A stretch of DNA of 13,428 bases, from positions 1 through 13,428 of the forward strand of contig CAZQQV010000039.1 in assembly GCA_964595655.1 (NCBI GenBank), read 5' to 3'. The notes below the pieces were generated by a model. The model was not told where the DNA came from. It did no database searches and saw nothing but the letters and a program-made list of their open reading frames with translations. The position numbers were made by a program, and so were the translations under genes. Source of the stretch: Caldimicrobium sp964595655 (GTDB lineage: Bacteria > Desulfobacterota > Thermodesulfobacteria > Thermodesulfobacteriales > Thermodesulfobacteriaceae). Below are positions 7,220 through 13,003 of the stretch, piece by piece (within the stretch, counting starts at the first letter, position 1; each line of letters opens with the position of its first letter).

Positions 7220-8555
7220 AAAGCTCCTCTTCAGTATGTGAAGCCTCTGTTCTTAATGGTAGCTCCTGAGAAAGCTCCTTTAAAAGAAAGTCAATCTGCA
7301 TCTTAAAGGCTCTATTCTCTTGAAGCCTTCTTTCAAAGGTTTTAAGATGATATATCACTGTGGAATGTTCCTTTTTAACAAAGGCAGAAATCTCCTTTAA
7401 GCTTTTTTGAGCAAAATTTTTCAGTAGATAAATGAGCGCTTGCCTTGCAAGAACGAGATTTTTCTTTCTTGAAGTTGAGAGAACTTCTTCTCTTGAAACC
7501 CCAAAGAACTTACACACTCCCTCGAGAATTATTTCTATTTCTTGGGTTTCAGTCCTTTCACTTGATATTTCCAGAAGAAGTTCTTTTGCAAGTTCAAGGG
7601 TGATAGGTTCCTTAAGGAGGCTTGCTCTGGCAATAAGCCCTATGACTGCACTTTCAAGTTGTCTTATATCTCCTCTTAGATTTCTTGCAAGATAATCCAC
7701 AACCTCACTTGGGAACTTGTAGCCAGACTTTTTGGCCTTAAAGCGGATAATGCGTTTTCTCGTTTCAAAATCTGGCTGATTAAGTCTCACCAAAAGACTG
7801 GCATTCAGTCTCGATCTCAGGGAACTATCAATATCCCTTAACTGCTGAGGAAGACTTAAAGAAGTGAAAACAACCGTCTTTCCCTGATCAAGTAAATGAT
7901 CAATTAAAAAAGAAAGCTCTGCCTGAGTAAATTCCTTTCCTGCAAGAAAATGAATTCCATCAAGAAGAAAAAGATCACAGGCCTGCCTAATTTTTTCCTT
8001 AAAACTTTCAATCTGTCCAGCTTTTAAGTACTTAAGAAGATAACTCATAAAATCTTGGGCAGTAAAATAGATAACCCGATCAAACCCCTGGGCTAAAAGC
8101 CCATTCCCTACAGCTTGAGTCAGGTGAGTCTTCCCAAGCCCATAATTTCCATAAAGATAAATAAAATAACCCTTTGGTTTTTCCTCAAAGAGACGATAAC
8201 AAACCTTAAAGGCAAGTTCGTTGCATTTTCCCACAACAAAATTTTCAAAGGTATATTTAGGAGAAATTTTTCTTCCAAAGAGCTCTACAGGATTATAGGG
8301 AAGAATTAATTGCTCTGCCTTGGGGGTTTCAGAAACGATAAAATCAATCCCTCTATATCCCATTTCTTGTGCCAAAGTTTGCAAAAGATTACCATAGTTT
8401 TCTTTAAGCCAGCTCTTAGCAAACTCGTTAGGAACAACAAAATTAAGAATATTTTCCTTTACAAAGGCCTTCACATCAGAAAACCAAACTTTATAAATAT
8501 TAACAGGCAAAAGCTCTTTAAGCCTTGCCTTTAAATATTCAATTTCCTTACGCAT
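7194..8555 (-). CDS. dnaA: Chromosomal replication initiator protein DnaA, divergent
   Basis: AAA+ initiator that binds origin DNA, melts it and recruits the helicase. All parts are present: domain I (WFSDVKAFV, PNEFAKSWLKE, about 1-72), a very short linker (about 73-97), the AAA+ domain beginning YTFENFVVGK with Walker A GNYGLGKT (136-143), arginine finger Arg249, sensor-2 Arg298 (DIRQLES), and helix-turn-helix domain IV (about 338-430). Departures from consensus are Walker B LFLLDGIHFL (D199-G200 where DD is usual), TSLSLP in the sensor-1 region instead of TSDRxP, SRLNAS for SRFxWG, and KKEHSTV for the signature (R/K)DH(S/T)TV. A tail of about 25 mostly acidic residues follows domain IV. 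ATG with AGGAGG 10 nt upstream. It has its own promoter, and dnaN does not follow it. It could be the sole DnaA or a second paralogue. Confidence 0.9.
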   Translation of the reverse strand: MRKEIEYLKARLKELLPVNIYKVWFSDVKAFVKENILNFVVPNEFAKSWLKENYGNLLQTLAQEMGYRGIDFIVSETPKAEQLILPYNPVELFGRKISPKYTFENFVVGKCNELAFKVCYRLFEEKPKGYFIYLYGNYGLGKTHLTQAVGNGLLAQGFDRVIYFTAQDFMSYLLKYLKAGQIESFKEKIRQACDLFLLDGIHFLAGKEFTQAELSFLIDHLLDQGKTVVFTSLSLPQQLRDIDSSLRSRLNASLLVRLNQPDFETRKRIIRFKAKKSGYKFPSEVVDYLARNLRGDIRQLESAVIGLIARASLLKEPITLELAKELLLEISSERTETQEIEIILEGVCKFFGVSREEVLSTSRKKNLVLARQALIYLLKNFAQKSLKEISAFVKKEHSTVIYHLKTFERRLQENRAFKMQIDFLLKELSQELPLRTEASHTEEELFEEGLEVK

Positions 8556-8596
8556 AGAAAAATAACCTCCTACCTCTCAACTTTATTTCTCTCCTT

Positions 8597-8659
8597 TTTG
8601 ACTCAAGATTGCTAAAAGACCTTTAACCCAGCCAAAACACCCAAAATCTTCAAGTCAAA
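8597..8659 (-). promoter_or_regulatory. Long imperfect hairpin in the dnaA 5' leader
   Basis: The arms at 8597-8610 and 8645-8659 are inverted copies. Seven pairs (TTTGACT with AGTCAAA) and six pairs (AAGATT with AATCTT) are separated by a small asymmetric internal loop, closing a loop of 34 nt. In the dnaA transcript the structure ends about 26 nt before the Shine-Dalgarno sequence. No U-run follows the distal arm in either direction, so it does not look like an intrinsic terminator. It might regulate dnaA translation or stability, or be a protein-binding site in DNA. It resembles no riboswitch class I know. Confidence 0.45.
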
Positions 8660-8717
8660 CTGAATTTCCTCTCATTTAAAAACCATCATAGAAAACAATA
8701 TGGCTGACTCTTTTTAT

Positions 8718-8747
8718 ATTATACCTTAGGCCTCCAAAATTTCTCAA
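8718..8747 (-). promoter_or_regulatory. Sigma-70 promoter of dnaA
   Basis: On the minus strand a perfect -10 TATAAT (8723-8718) lies 18 bp after a near-consensus -35 TTGAGA (8747-8742). Transcription would start near 8711, giving a leader of about 156 nt before the dnaA ATG. It is the best sigma-70 match seen in the non-coding DNA. The -35 lies inside a 9-mer that recurs upstream, which may matter for control. Confidence 0.7.
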
Positions 8748-8833
8748 AGATGCCAAGAAAAATCTTCAGGAAATCTCTCACACCAGTTTTTAGTTAAATA
8801 TTTTCGACATCTCAAAGAGATAAACAAAGAGAA
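8742..8833. repeat. Repeated TCTCAAAGA motifs around the dnaA -35 region
   Basis: TCTCAAAGA (TCTTTGAGA on the dnaA coding strand) occurs at 8742-8750, overlapping the -35 element, and again at 8810-8818, 68 bp upstream. The second copy is part of a perfect inverted repeat ATCTC-AAA-GAGAT (8809-8821). A related CAAAGAGA occurs at 8813-8820 and 8825-8832. The placement would suit operator sites, possibly for DnaA itself given its altered recognition helix, but the motifs are short and could arise by chance in AT-rich DNA. Confidence 0.3.
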
Positions 8834-8910
8834 TTTTTACTTGCTGGTTTTTCCTATCTTTTAATATCTGATTTCACCAAGGTTTTGAACTTTTTTATGG
8901 TAATCCTTTC

Positions 8911-8954
8911 TCTTTTTAAATTTTTCTTAAATTTTCTTTAAATTTCTATCAAAT
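8911..8954. repeat. Four tandem imperfect AT-rich 11-mers
   Basis: Four adjacent 11-bp units start at 8911, 8922, 8933 and 8944. The second and third read TTTTCTTAAAT and TTTCTTTAAAT; all four end in AAAT and begin with a pyrimidine run. The 11-bp period is close to one helical turn, so the A/T tracts would face the same side of the helix and may bend or ease melting of the DNA. The array begins 31 bp downstream of the oppF stop and about 165 bp upstream of the dnaA promoter. Confidence 0.55.
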
Positions 8955-8985
8955 GGATCTTTAACTTTAGATTAAGGACTTAAGT

Positions 8986-9948
8986 TTAGTTGCGCTTAAA
9001 GCAAGAAATCTGGTAGAGGGGATTCTCTACAAGTGGGGGTTTTTCTTTTCTGCAAAGGGAATCAGCCTCAGGGCACCGGGGATAAAATTCACAGCCTTCA
9101 GGTCTTTTAAGGGGACTTGCAGGCTCCCCTTTTACAAAGGAAACATCTGGAGGATTTTCAGAGAAAGGATCAGGAAAGGATTTTAAGAGCATCTCTGTAT
9201 AGGGATGGTGAGGTATTTTCTTAAAAACCTCTTTTTGAAAGGATTCAATAATTCTACCAAGATACATCACCACAACCTTGTCTGCCATCTCAAGGGCTGT
9301 GGGTAAAGAGTGGGTAATAAGTAAATAACTAAGACCCCGCGTTTCCTTTAAATTTTTAAGAAGCAAAAGGATTTGGCTTTGAATAGTCATATCAAGGGCA
9401 GAAGTTGGTTCATCAAGAACAATCAGATCAGGTTCAGTGATAAGGGCTCTTGCAAGGGCAACCCTCTGTCTCTGGCCACCACTCAATTGATGGGGATATC
9501 TTTCTAAAAATTCCTCAGAAAGTCCAACCTGATGCAAAACCTCAATTGCTTTAATTAGAGCCTCTTTTTTAGATCCACCGAAGTTTATCAAATAGGGTTC
9601 CATAAGAATCTCTTTTACCTTAAAACGAGGATTTAAAGAAGCAAAACTATCCTGAAAGAGGGCCTGAATTTTGGGACGAAATTTTTTATAGAGTTTTTTA
9701 GTGATAGAACTTAGAGGGTGACCAAACCAAAAAACTTCTCCTCTATCAGGCCTTTCAAGGTCAAGAATGATTTTCCCAAGGGTTGTTTTTCCGCATCCGC
9801 TTTCCCCCAATAAAACCACAACCTCTCCCTTTTTAATTTTCAAAGAGACATCAATAAGGGCATAAAAGGAAAGCCTTTTAAAGAAATAAGTTCTAATGCT
9901 ATAACTTTTATAAACATTCTTTACTTCTGCAAGCACCTCTTCATTCAT
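8986..9948 (-). CDS. oppF: Oligopeptide/dipeptide ABC transporter ATPase, OppF/DppF type
   Basis: Second nucleotide-binding subunit of a peptide or nickel-type ABC importer, working on the cytoplasmic face with OppD. The 320 residues show Walker A GESGCGKT (48-55), Q-loop (FQDSFASLNP, about 98-107), signature LSGGQRQR (155-162), Walker B LIVLDEP (175-181) and switch His213. The C-terminal oligopeptide-binding extension carries four cysteines (286, 292, 299, 316), an arrangement reported to hold an iron-sulfur cluster in related DppD proteins (cluster inferred here). It overlaps oppD by 8 bp. Neither permease nor substrate-binding protein genes lie in the window, so the substrate cannot be assigned and the permeases must be encoded elsewhere. 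Confidence 0.93.
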   Translation of the reverse strand: MNEEVLAEVKNVYKSYSIRTYFFKRLSFYALIDVSLKIKKGEVVVLLGESGCGKTTLGKIILDLERPDRGEVFWFGHPLSSITKKLYKKFRPKIQALFQDSFASLNPRFKVKEILMEPYLINFGGSKKEALIKAIEVLHQVGLSEEFLERYPHQLSGGQRQRVALARALITEPDLIVLDEPTSALDMTIQSQILLLLKNLKETRGLSYLLITHSLPTALEMADKVVVMYLGRIIESFQKEVFKKIPHHPYTEMLLKSFPDPFSENPPDVSFVKGEPASPLKRPEGCEFYPRCPEADSLCRKEKPPLVENPLYQISCFKRN

Positions 9949-10879
9949 AAAGGAAACACCTCACAAAATGAGAGGGATAAACCTCCCTAAGCTCGGGCTT
10001 GTCCTCAAGGGCCTTTTTACAGGCCTTAGGGCATCTTCCATAAAATTTGCAGAAAACCGCCCCTGAATTAGCCTTATCAAAAAATTCAATGGATTTTAAC
10101 TTTCCTTTTCCGGGATAGGAATCAAAAAGAAGTTTTGTGTAAGGATGTAGAGGATTTTTAAAGAGCCTTTCTGTAGGAGCCATCTCAAGGATTTCACCTT
10201 TGTAAAAAACTATGATGCGGCTTGCAAACCATCTCAAAATCCCAATATCATGGGTTATAAAGAGAATGGACAAAGCCCTTTCCCGATTCAAAGTTTTTAA
10301 GAGTTCAAGAACTTGCATTTGAATGGTTAAATCAAGGGCAGTGGTAGGTTCATCGGCAATCAAAATTTTAGGATTACAAGAAATGGCCATGGCAATCATT
10401 GCCCTTTGTCTTAGGCCACCTGAAAGCTCATGGGGATAGTTTTTAGTCCTTAACTCTGGATCAGGGATTCCCACATCTTTGAGGACTTTAATAATATTTT
10501 CCTTTGCCTTTTCTCCCTTTAGCCCGAGATGATAAAATAAAACCTCCTCAATTTGTTCTCCTATGGTTAAAACGGGATTTAAAGTGCTCAAAGGATCCTG
10601 AAAAACAATGGAGATTTCCTTTCCCCTTATTTGATTAATTTCCTCTTCCTTTAATCTTAAAAGATTTTGACCCTGAAAAAAGATTTCTCCATCAAAATAG
10701 GTCAAACCAGGAGGTAGCAGTCTTAAAATTGAAAGGGCTGTTAGGGATTTCCCAGACCCACTTTCTCCAAGAATTCCAAGAATTTCACCTTGATAAAGAG
10801 AAAAGGAAACTTTGTTAAGAATTATTTCCTTTGTTTTTTCGATTCCAACAGTGAGGTTTTTTATCTCAAGAAGGCTCAT
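9941..10879 (-). CDS. oppD: Oligopeptide/dipeptide ABC transporter ATPase, OppD/DppD type
   Basis: First nucleotide-binding subunit, partner of OppF. The 312 residues include Walker A GESGSGKS (38-45), Q-loop FQDPLSTLNP (93-102), signature LSGGLRQR (152-159), Walker B LIADEP (173-178) and switch His210. The C-terminal extension has cysteines at 277, 283, 287 and 308, spaced like an iron-sulfur binding set. The ATG is the only start in frame after the slyD stop and gives the normal family amino terminus. The best Shine-Dalgarno candidate, GGAGAG (10903-10898), is 18 nt away and lies within a small inverted repeat (6-bp arms at 10895-10900 and 10904-10909), so translation may be weak or coupled to slyD. 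Confidence 0.93.
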   Translation of the reverse strand: MSLLEIKNLTVGIEKTKEIILNKVSFSLYQGEILGILGESGSGKSLTALSILRLLPPGLTYFDGEIFFQGQNLLRLKEEEINQIRGKEISIVFQDPLSTLNPVLTIGEQIEEVLFYHLGLKGEKAKENIIKVLKDVGIPDPELRTKNYPHELSGGLRQRAMIAMAISCNPKILIADEPTTALDLTIQMQVLELLKTLNRERALSILFITHDIGILRWFASRIIVFYKGEILEMAPTERLFKNPLHPYTKLLFDSYPGKGKLKSIEFFDKANSGAVFCKFYGRCPKACKKALEDKPELREVYPSHFVRCFLYE

Positions 10880-10894
10880 TAGGAATGGATGAAG

Positions 10895-10909
10895 CTTCTC
10901 TCCGAGAAG
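10895..10909 (-). promoter_or_regulatory. Small inverted repeat in the slyD-oppD gap overlapping the putative RBS
   Basis: Perfect 6-bp arms CTTCTC and GAGAAG with a 3-nt centre. The only Shine-Dalgarno-like GGAGAG before oppD falls inside it and is 18 nt from the ATG. In RNA it could occlude ribosome binding or act as a processing site. It is short, and no U-run follows. Confidence 0.3.
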
Positions 10910-10922
10910 GAAGAATTTATCT

Positions 10923-11402
10923 TCAGCCTCCTCCGCAAGCCCTTAGTTCAGCTGCCATTATCTCATAAGCTGTAGCAGGACGAACCTCAAGGACCTCAAT
11001 TTTCATAATTACATTTTTTCCTGCGGCAGGATGATTGAAATCAGCAATAACCTTATCTCCCCTGATCTCAAGAACCTTAAAGAAGGTCCTTGAACCATAA
11101 GGAGAGACTTCCTCATACCACTCCCCAGGAATCACCTTTTCTGGATGTTTTAGGGAGTTTAAATCCACTTCTTTAACAAGATAATCAAGACGGGGCCCAT
11201 AGGCAGATTGAGGCGGGATAGTAATCTCAACGGTTTCTCCTTGTTCTTTGCCCAAAATAGCTTTTTCAATAATGAGAGGAATAGGCTCCCTTCCAAAAAT
11301 AAAGGAAACTTCAATAGGCCTTGAAAACCACTCAGGAGTTTTCTCTCCTTCAATACTCATAGAATAAACAAGCCTTACAAAGGAATCTCTTTCAATCTTC
11401 AT
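10923..11402 (-). CDS. slyD: FKBP-type peptidyl-prolyl isomerase, SlyD-like
   Basis: Cytoplasmic cis-trans prolyl isomerase and chaperone with the SlyD layout. The FKBP domain is split around an inserted flap (about residues 70-118), with IPPQSAYGPR (62-71) before it and ADFNHPAAGKNVIMKIEVLEVR (120-141; ADFNHPAAGK is the hallmark) after it. The 159-residue protein lacks the long His/Cys-rich metal-binding tail of E. coli SlyD and ends in RACGGG, with a single cysteine (C156), so nickel handling is doubtful. A good GGAGGG Shine-Dalgarno sequence lies 8 nt before the ATG. It follows argF by 40 nt and precedes oppD by 43 nt, suggesting one transcript, but no functional link to either is obvious. 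Confidence 0.9.
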   Translation of the reverse strand: MKIERDSFVRLVYSMSIEGEKTPEWFSRPIEVSFIFGREPIPLIIEKAILGKEQGETVEITIPPQSAYGPRLDYLVKEVDLNSLKHPEKVIPGEWYEEVSPYGSRTFFKVLEIRGDKVIADFNHPAAGKNVIMKIEVLEVRPATAYEIMAAELRACGGG

Positions 11403-11442
11403 TAAATACTCCCTCCAAAAAATTAATTTTTGTTATTTCATT

Positions 11443-12354
11443 TTAAGACTTTTTAAGAAGGTAGTCAAGAAGAGCCATGTGAAACCACATTTTATTCTCT
11501 GCTTGATCCCAGACGACAGATTGAGGCCCCTCTAAAACTTCTTCAGTGATTTCTTCACCTCTGTGAGCAGGAAGACAATGAAGAACAATGGCTGAGGGCT
11601 TTGCCTTTTTGAGAAGATCATAATCCAGGGTAAATCCTCTAAAGGCCTTTATTCTCTTTTCTGTTTCCTCTTCCTGCCCCATGCTGATCCAGACATCCGT
11701 GTTTATTATATCTGCATCTGAAAGGGCCTCCTCTGGGGATCTAATTATTTCAATTTTGGCGTTGAAACGCTCTTTTGCTTCCTTTAAGAGGTCTTCCTCT
11801 GGGTCAAAACCTTCTGGACAACAAAGAATTAAAGGAAATCCAAGGAGCGCGCTTGCCTCAACCCAGGACTGGGCAACATTATTTCCATCCCCAAGCCAAA
11901 CAATTTTACTTTTGTAAAGATCCTTTCCCTTTTCTATAATTGTCATTATATCAGATAAGACCTGACAGGGATGAAAGCGGTTGGAAAGGCCATTGATAAC
12001 AGGAATTTCAGAATATCTTGCAAACTCCTCAATGGTTTCCTGAAGATAGGTCCGTAATACCACGCCATCTACATAGCGAGAAAGCACTCTTGCTGTGTCC
12101 TTTATAGGCTCTCCTCTTGCAAGCTGTAAATCTCCCCTTGAGAGAAAGAGAGTAGCCCCGCCAAGCTTAAACATAGCTGCCTCAAAGGAAACTCGCGTCC
12201 TTGTTGAGGCCTTTTCAAAAATTAAAGCCAAAATCTTTCCCTGAAGACTTTTTTCCCAGGTTTTTGTTCTTTTAATCGTAAGAGCCCTTTCAATTAAAAT
12301 TTCCACCTCTTCTTTGGTGAAATCCCAAATCCTTAAAAAATGCTTCACTGCCAT
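11443..12354 (-). CDS. argF: Ornithine carbamoyltransferase
   Basis: Makes citrulline from ornithine and carbamoyl phosphate in arginine synthesis; a cytoplasmic trimer in this family. The 303 residues carry the carbamoyl-phosphate loop STRTR (50-54), HPCQ (128-131), the ornithine-side motif DVWISMGQE (220-228) and the catalytic HCLPAHRGEEI (259-269) with Cys260. These distinguish it from aspartate carbamoyltransferase. The ATG has GAGGGG 6 nt upstream. It is the first gene of the leftward cluster argF-slyD-oppD-oppF. No other arginine genes are nearby, and no convincing ArgR box was found upstream. Confidence 0.97.
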   Translation of the reverse strand: MAVKHFLRIWDFTKEEVEILIERALTIKRTKTWEKSLQGKILALIFEKASTRTRVSFEAAMFKLGGATLFLSRGDLQLARGEPIKDTARVLSRYVDGVVLRTYLQETIEEFARYSEIPVINGLSNRFHPCQVLSDIMTIIEKGKDLYKSKIVWLGDGNNVAQSWVEASALLGFPLILCCPEGFDPEEDLLKEAKERFNAKIEIIRSPEEALSDADIINTDVWISMGQEEETEKRIKAFRGFTLDYDLLKKAKPSAIVLHCLPAHRGEEITEEVLEGPQSVVWDQAENKMWFHMALLDYLLKKS

Positions 12355-12386
12355 CTCCTACCCCTCATTGAAGAATTTAACTCTAA

Positions 12387-12414
12387 TTTTTATCCTAAAT
12401 TCAATCTTTGTAAA
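12387..12414 (-). promoter_or_regulatory. Weak candidate promoter of argF
   Basis: On the minus strand TTTACA (12414-12409, five of six consensus bases) is followed after 16 bp by TAAAAA (12392-12387, four of six). A start near 12380 would give a leader of about 25 nt. It is plausible in position but weak in score, and such matches are common in AT-rich DNA. Confidence 0.3.
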
Positions 12415-12483
12415 CCCTTAAAGTCTAAATTTAAAGACATCTAAAAATTTATAGGTTTCACTCAAAAATTCTGCCTTAAAAAG

Positions 12484-12509
12484 CTCTTAAAGCCTTTGTT
12501 TGCTAAGAG
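12484..12509. repeat. 26-bp inverted repeat, possible operator
   Basis: Perfect 6-bp arms CTCTTA (12484-12489) and TAAGAG (12504-12509) around a 14-bp centre, lying between the argF and flaG promoters. The size fits a dimeric regulator site, but no known operator is recognised and chance is not excluded. Confidence 0.2.
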
Positions 12510-12548
12510 GCATTTAAAAGACCCAAAAAATTTTTAAAAAAATTCCAC

Positions 12549-12575
12549 TATAGGATTTTTAAAAATTGCCGATAA
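12549..12575 (+). promoter_or_regulatory. Sigma-28 (FliA) flagellar promoter of flaG
   Basis: The -10 element GCCGATAA (12568-12575) matches the sigma-28 consensus at all eight positions. Eleven bp upstream, TATAGGAT (12549-12556) matches five of eight bases of the -35 consensus TAAAGTTT, including the first T, A and the AG. Spacing is exactly canonical. The start would be near 12581, about 15 nt before the flaG ATG, with GAGGTGA as ribosome binding site. This places flaG-fliD in the FliA regulon. Confidence 0.85.
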
Positions 12576-12596
12576 TATATATTGAGGTGAAATGGA

Positions 12597-13001
12597 ATGA
12601 AAATCAAAGGTGTAACCATAAACCAAAGGGAATTGAATAAGGAATTCTCAAAAATTATCAAAGAATCCCTCATCTCTTCTTCTCAAAATAAAGATAAGGT
12701 TAATCAAGATGAGCCTGCTATAGAAAGAGGTTTTACTCAATCCACAGGGGGGCTTAAAAATCAATTTATTGAGAGGCTTAATAAAATTCTTTCCTCTTAC
12801 AATAAAGCCCTTAAAATAGAAATAGACGAAGACTTGAAAATACCAGTTTACAAAATTATTGACCTTGAGACCAAGGAGATTATTAAACAGATACCCCTTG
12901 AGGATATCCTGAAATTAAAAAAGGCTATTCTTGAAATTTTAAAGAAAGAAATCAGGAACCTTGAGGAATTAAAGGGAATCTTTTTTGAGAGGGAGGCTTA
13001 G
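12597..13001 (+). CDS. flaG: FlaG family flagellar protein
   Basis: A small cytoplasmic protein (134 residues) whose second half matches the FlaG domain: an amphipathic LNKIL helix, then IEIDEDLKIPVYKIIDLETKEIIKQIPLED (about 75-104) with the hallmark [DE]xxTxExIxQIP. The first 50 residues are polar and probably disordered, as usual for the family. FlaG is commonly encoded just before FliD and influences filament length or hook-filament junctions; the mechanism is poorly known. The ATG is chosen over an ATG at 12592 because of the GAGGTGA 6 nt upstream and the sigma-28 promoter spacing. It has a 2-nt gap to fliD. Confidence 0.87.
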   Translation: MKIKGVTINQRELNKEFSKIIKESLISSSQNKDKVNQDEPAIERGFTQSTGGLKNQFIERLNKILSSYNKALKIEIDEDLKIPVYKIIDLETKEIIKQIPLEDILKLKKAILEILKKEIRNLEELKGIFFEREA

Positions 13002-13003
13002 AG

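Larger units (their letters stand above)
8556..8985. other. AT-rich intergenic region before dnaA; candidate origin or control region
   Basis: A 430-bp stretch with no credible gene on either strand, lying between the oppF stop and the dnaA start. It contains a minus-strand promoter, a hairpin in the transcribed leader, a repeated 9-mer and a tandem 11-mer array, each listed separately. Origins often lie beside dnaA, and the AT-rich array could serve as an unwinding element. However, no TTATNCACA-type DnaA box is visible on either strand here. Assignment as oriC is therefore only an inference. Confidence 0.3.
12355..12596. other. Divergent intergenic region between argF and flaG
   Basis: A 242-bp AT-rich stretch with no credible gene. 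It holds the sigma-28 promoter of flaG, a weak candidate promoter for argF, a 26-bp inverted repeat, and two copies of TTTTTAAAAA (12531-12540 and 12556-12565) 25 bp apart, the second inside the sigma-28 spacer. Confidence 0.6.

Noticed and set aside
8115..8534. Two plus-strand open frames opposite dnaA
   Set aside because: Both lie fully within the dnaA coding region, with no Shine-Dalgarno sequence and no recognisable motif.
8940..8985. Possible intrinsic terminator after oppF
   Set aside because: Only weak pairing (AACTT with AAGTT, 13-14 nt apart) and no following U-run in the minus-strand transcript.
12361..12440. ArgR-type operator upstream of argF
   Set aside because: AT-rich stretches such as TTGAATTTAGG resemble half of an ARG box, but no symmetrical TGAAT...ATTCA site is present.
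12421..12445. GTCT...AGAC palindrome-like sequence before argF
   Set aside because: Only four bases pair on each side around an A/T centre, which is expected by chance in this AT-rich DNA.
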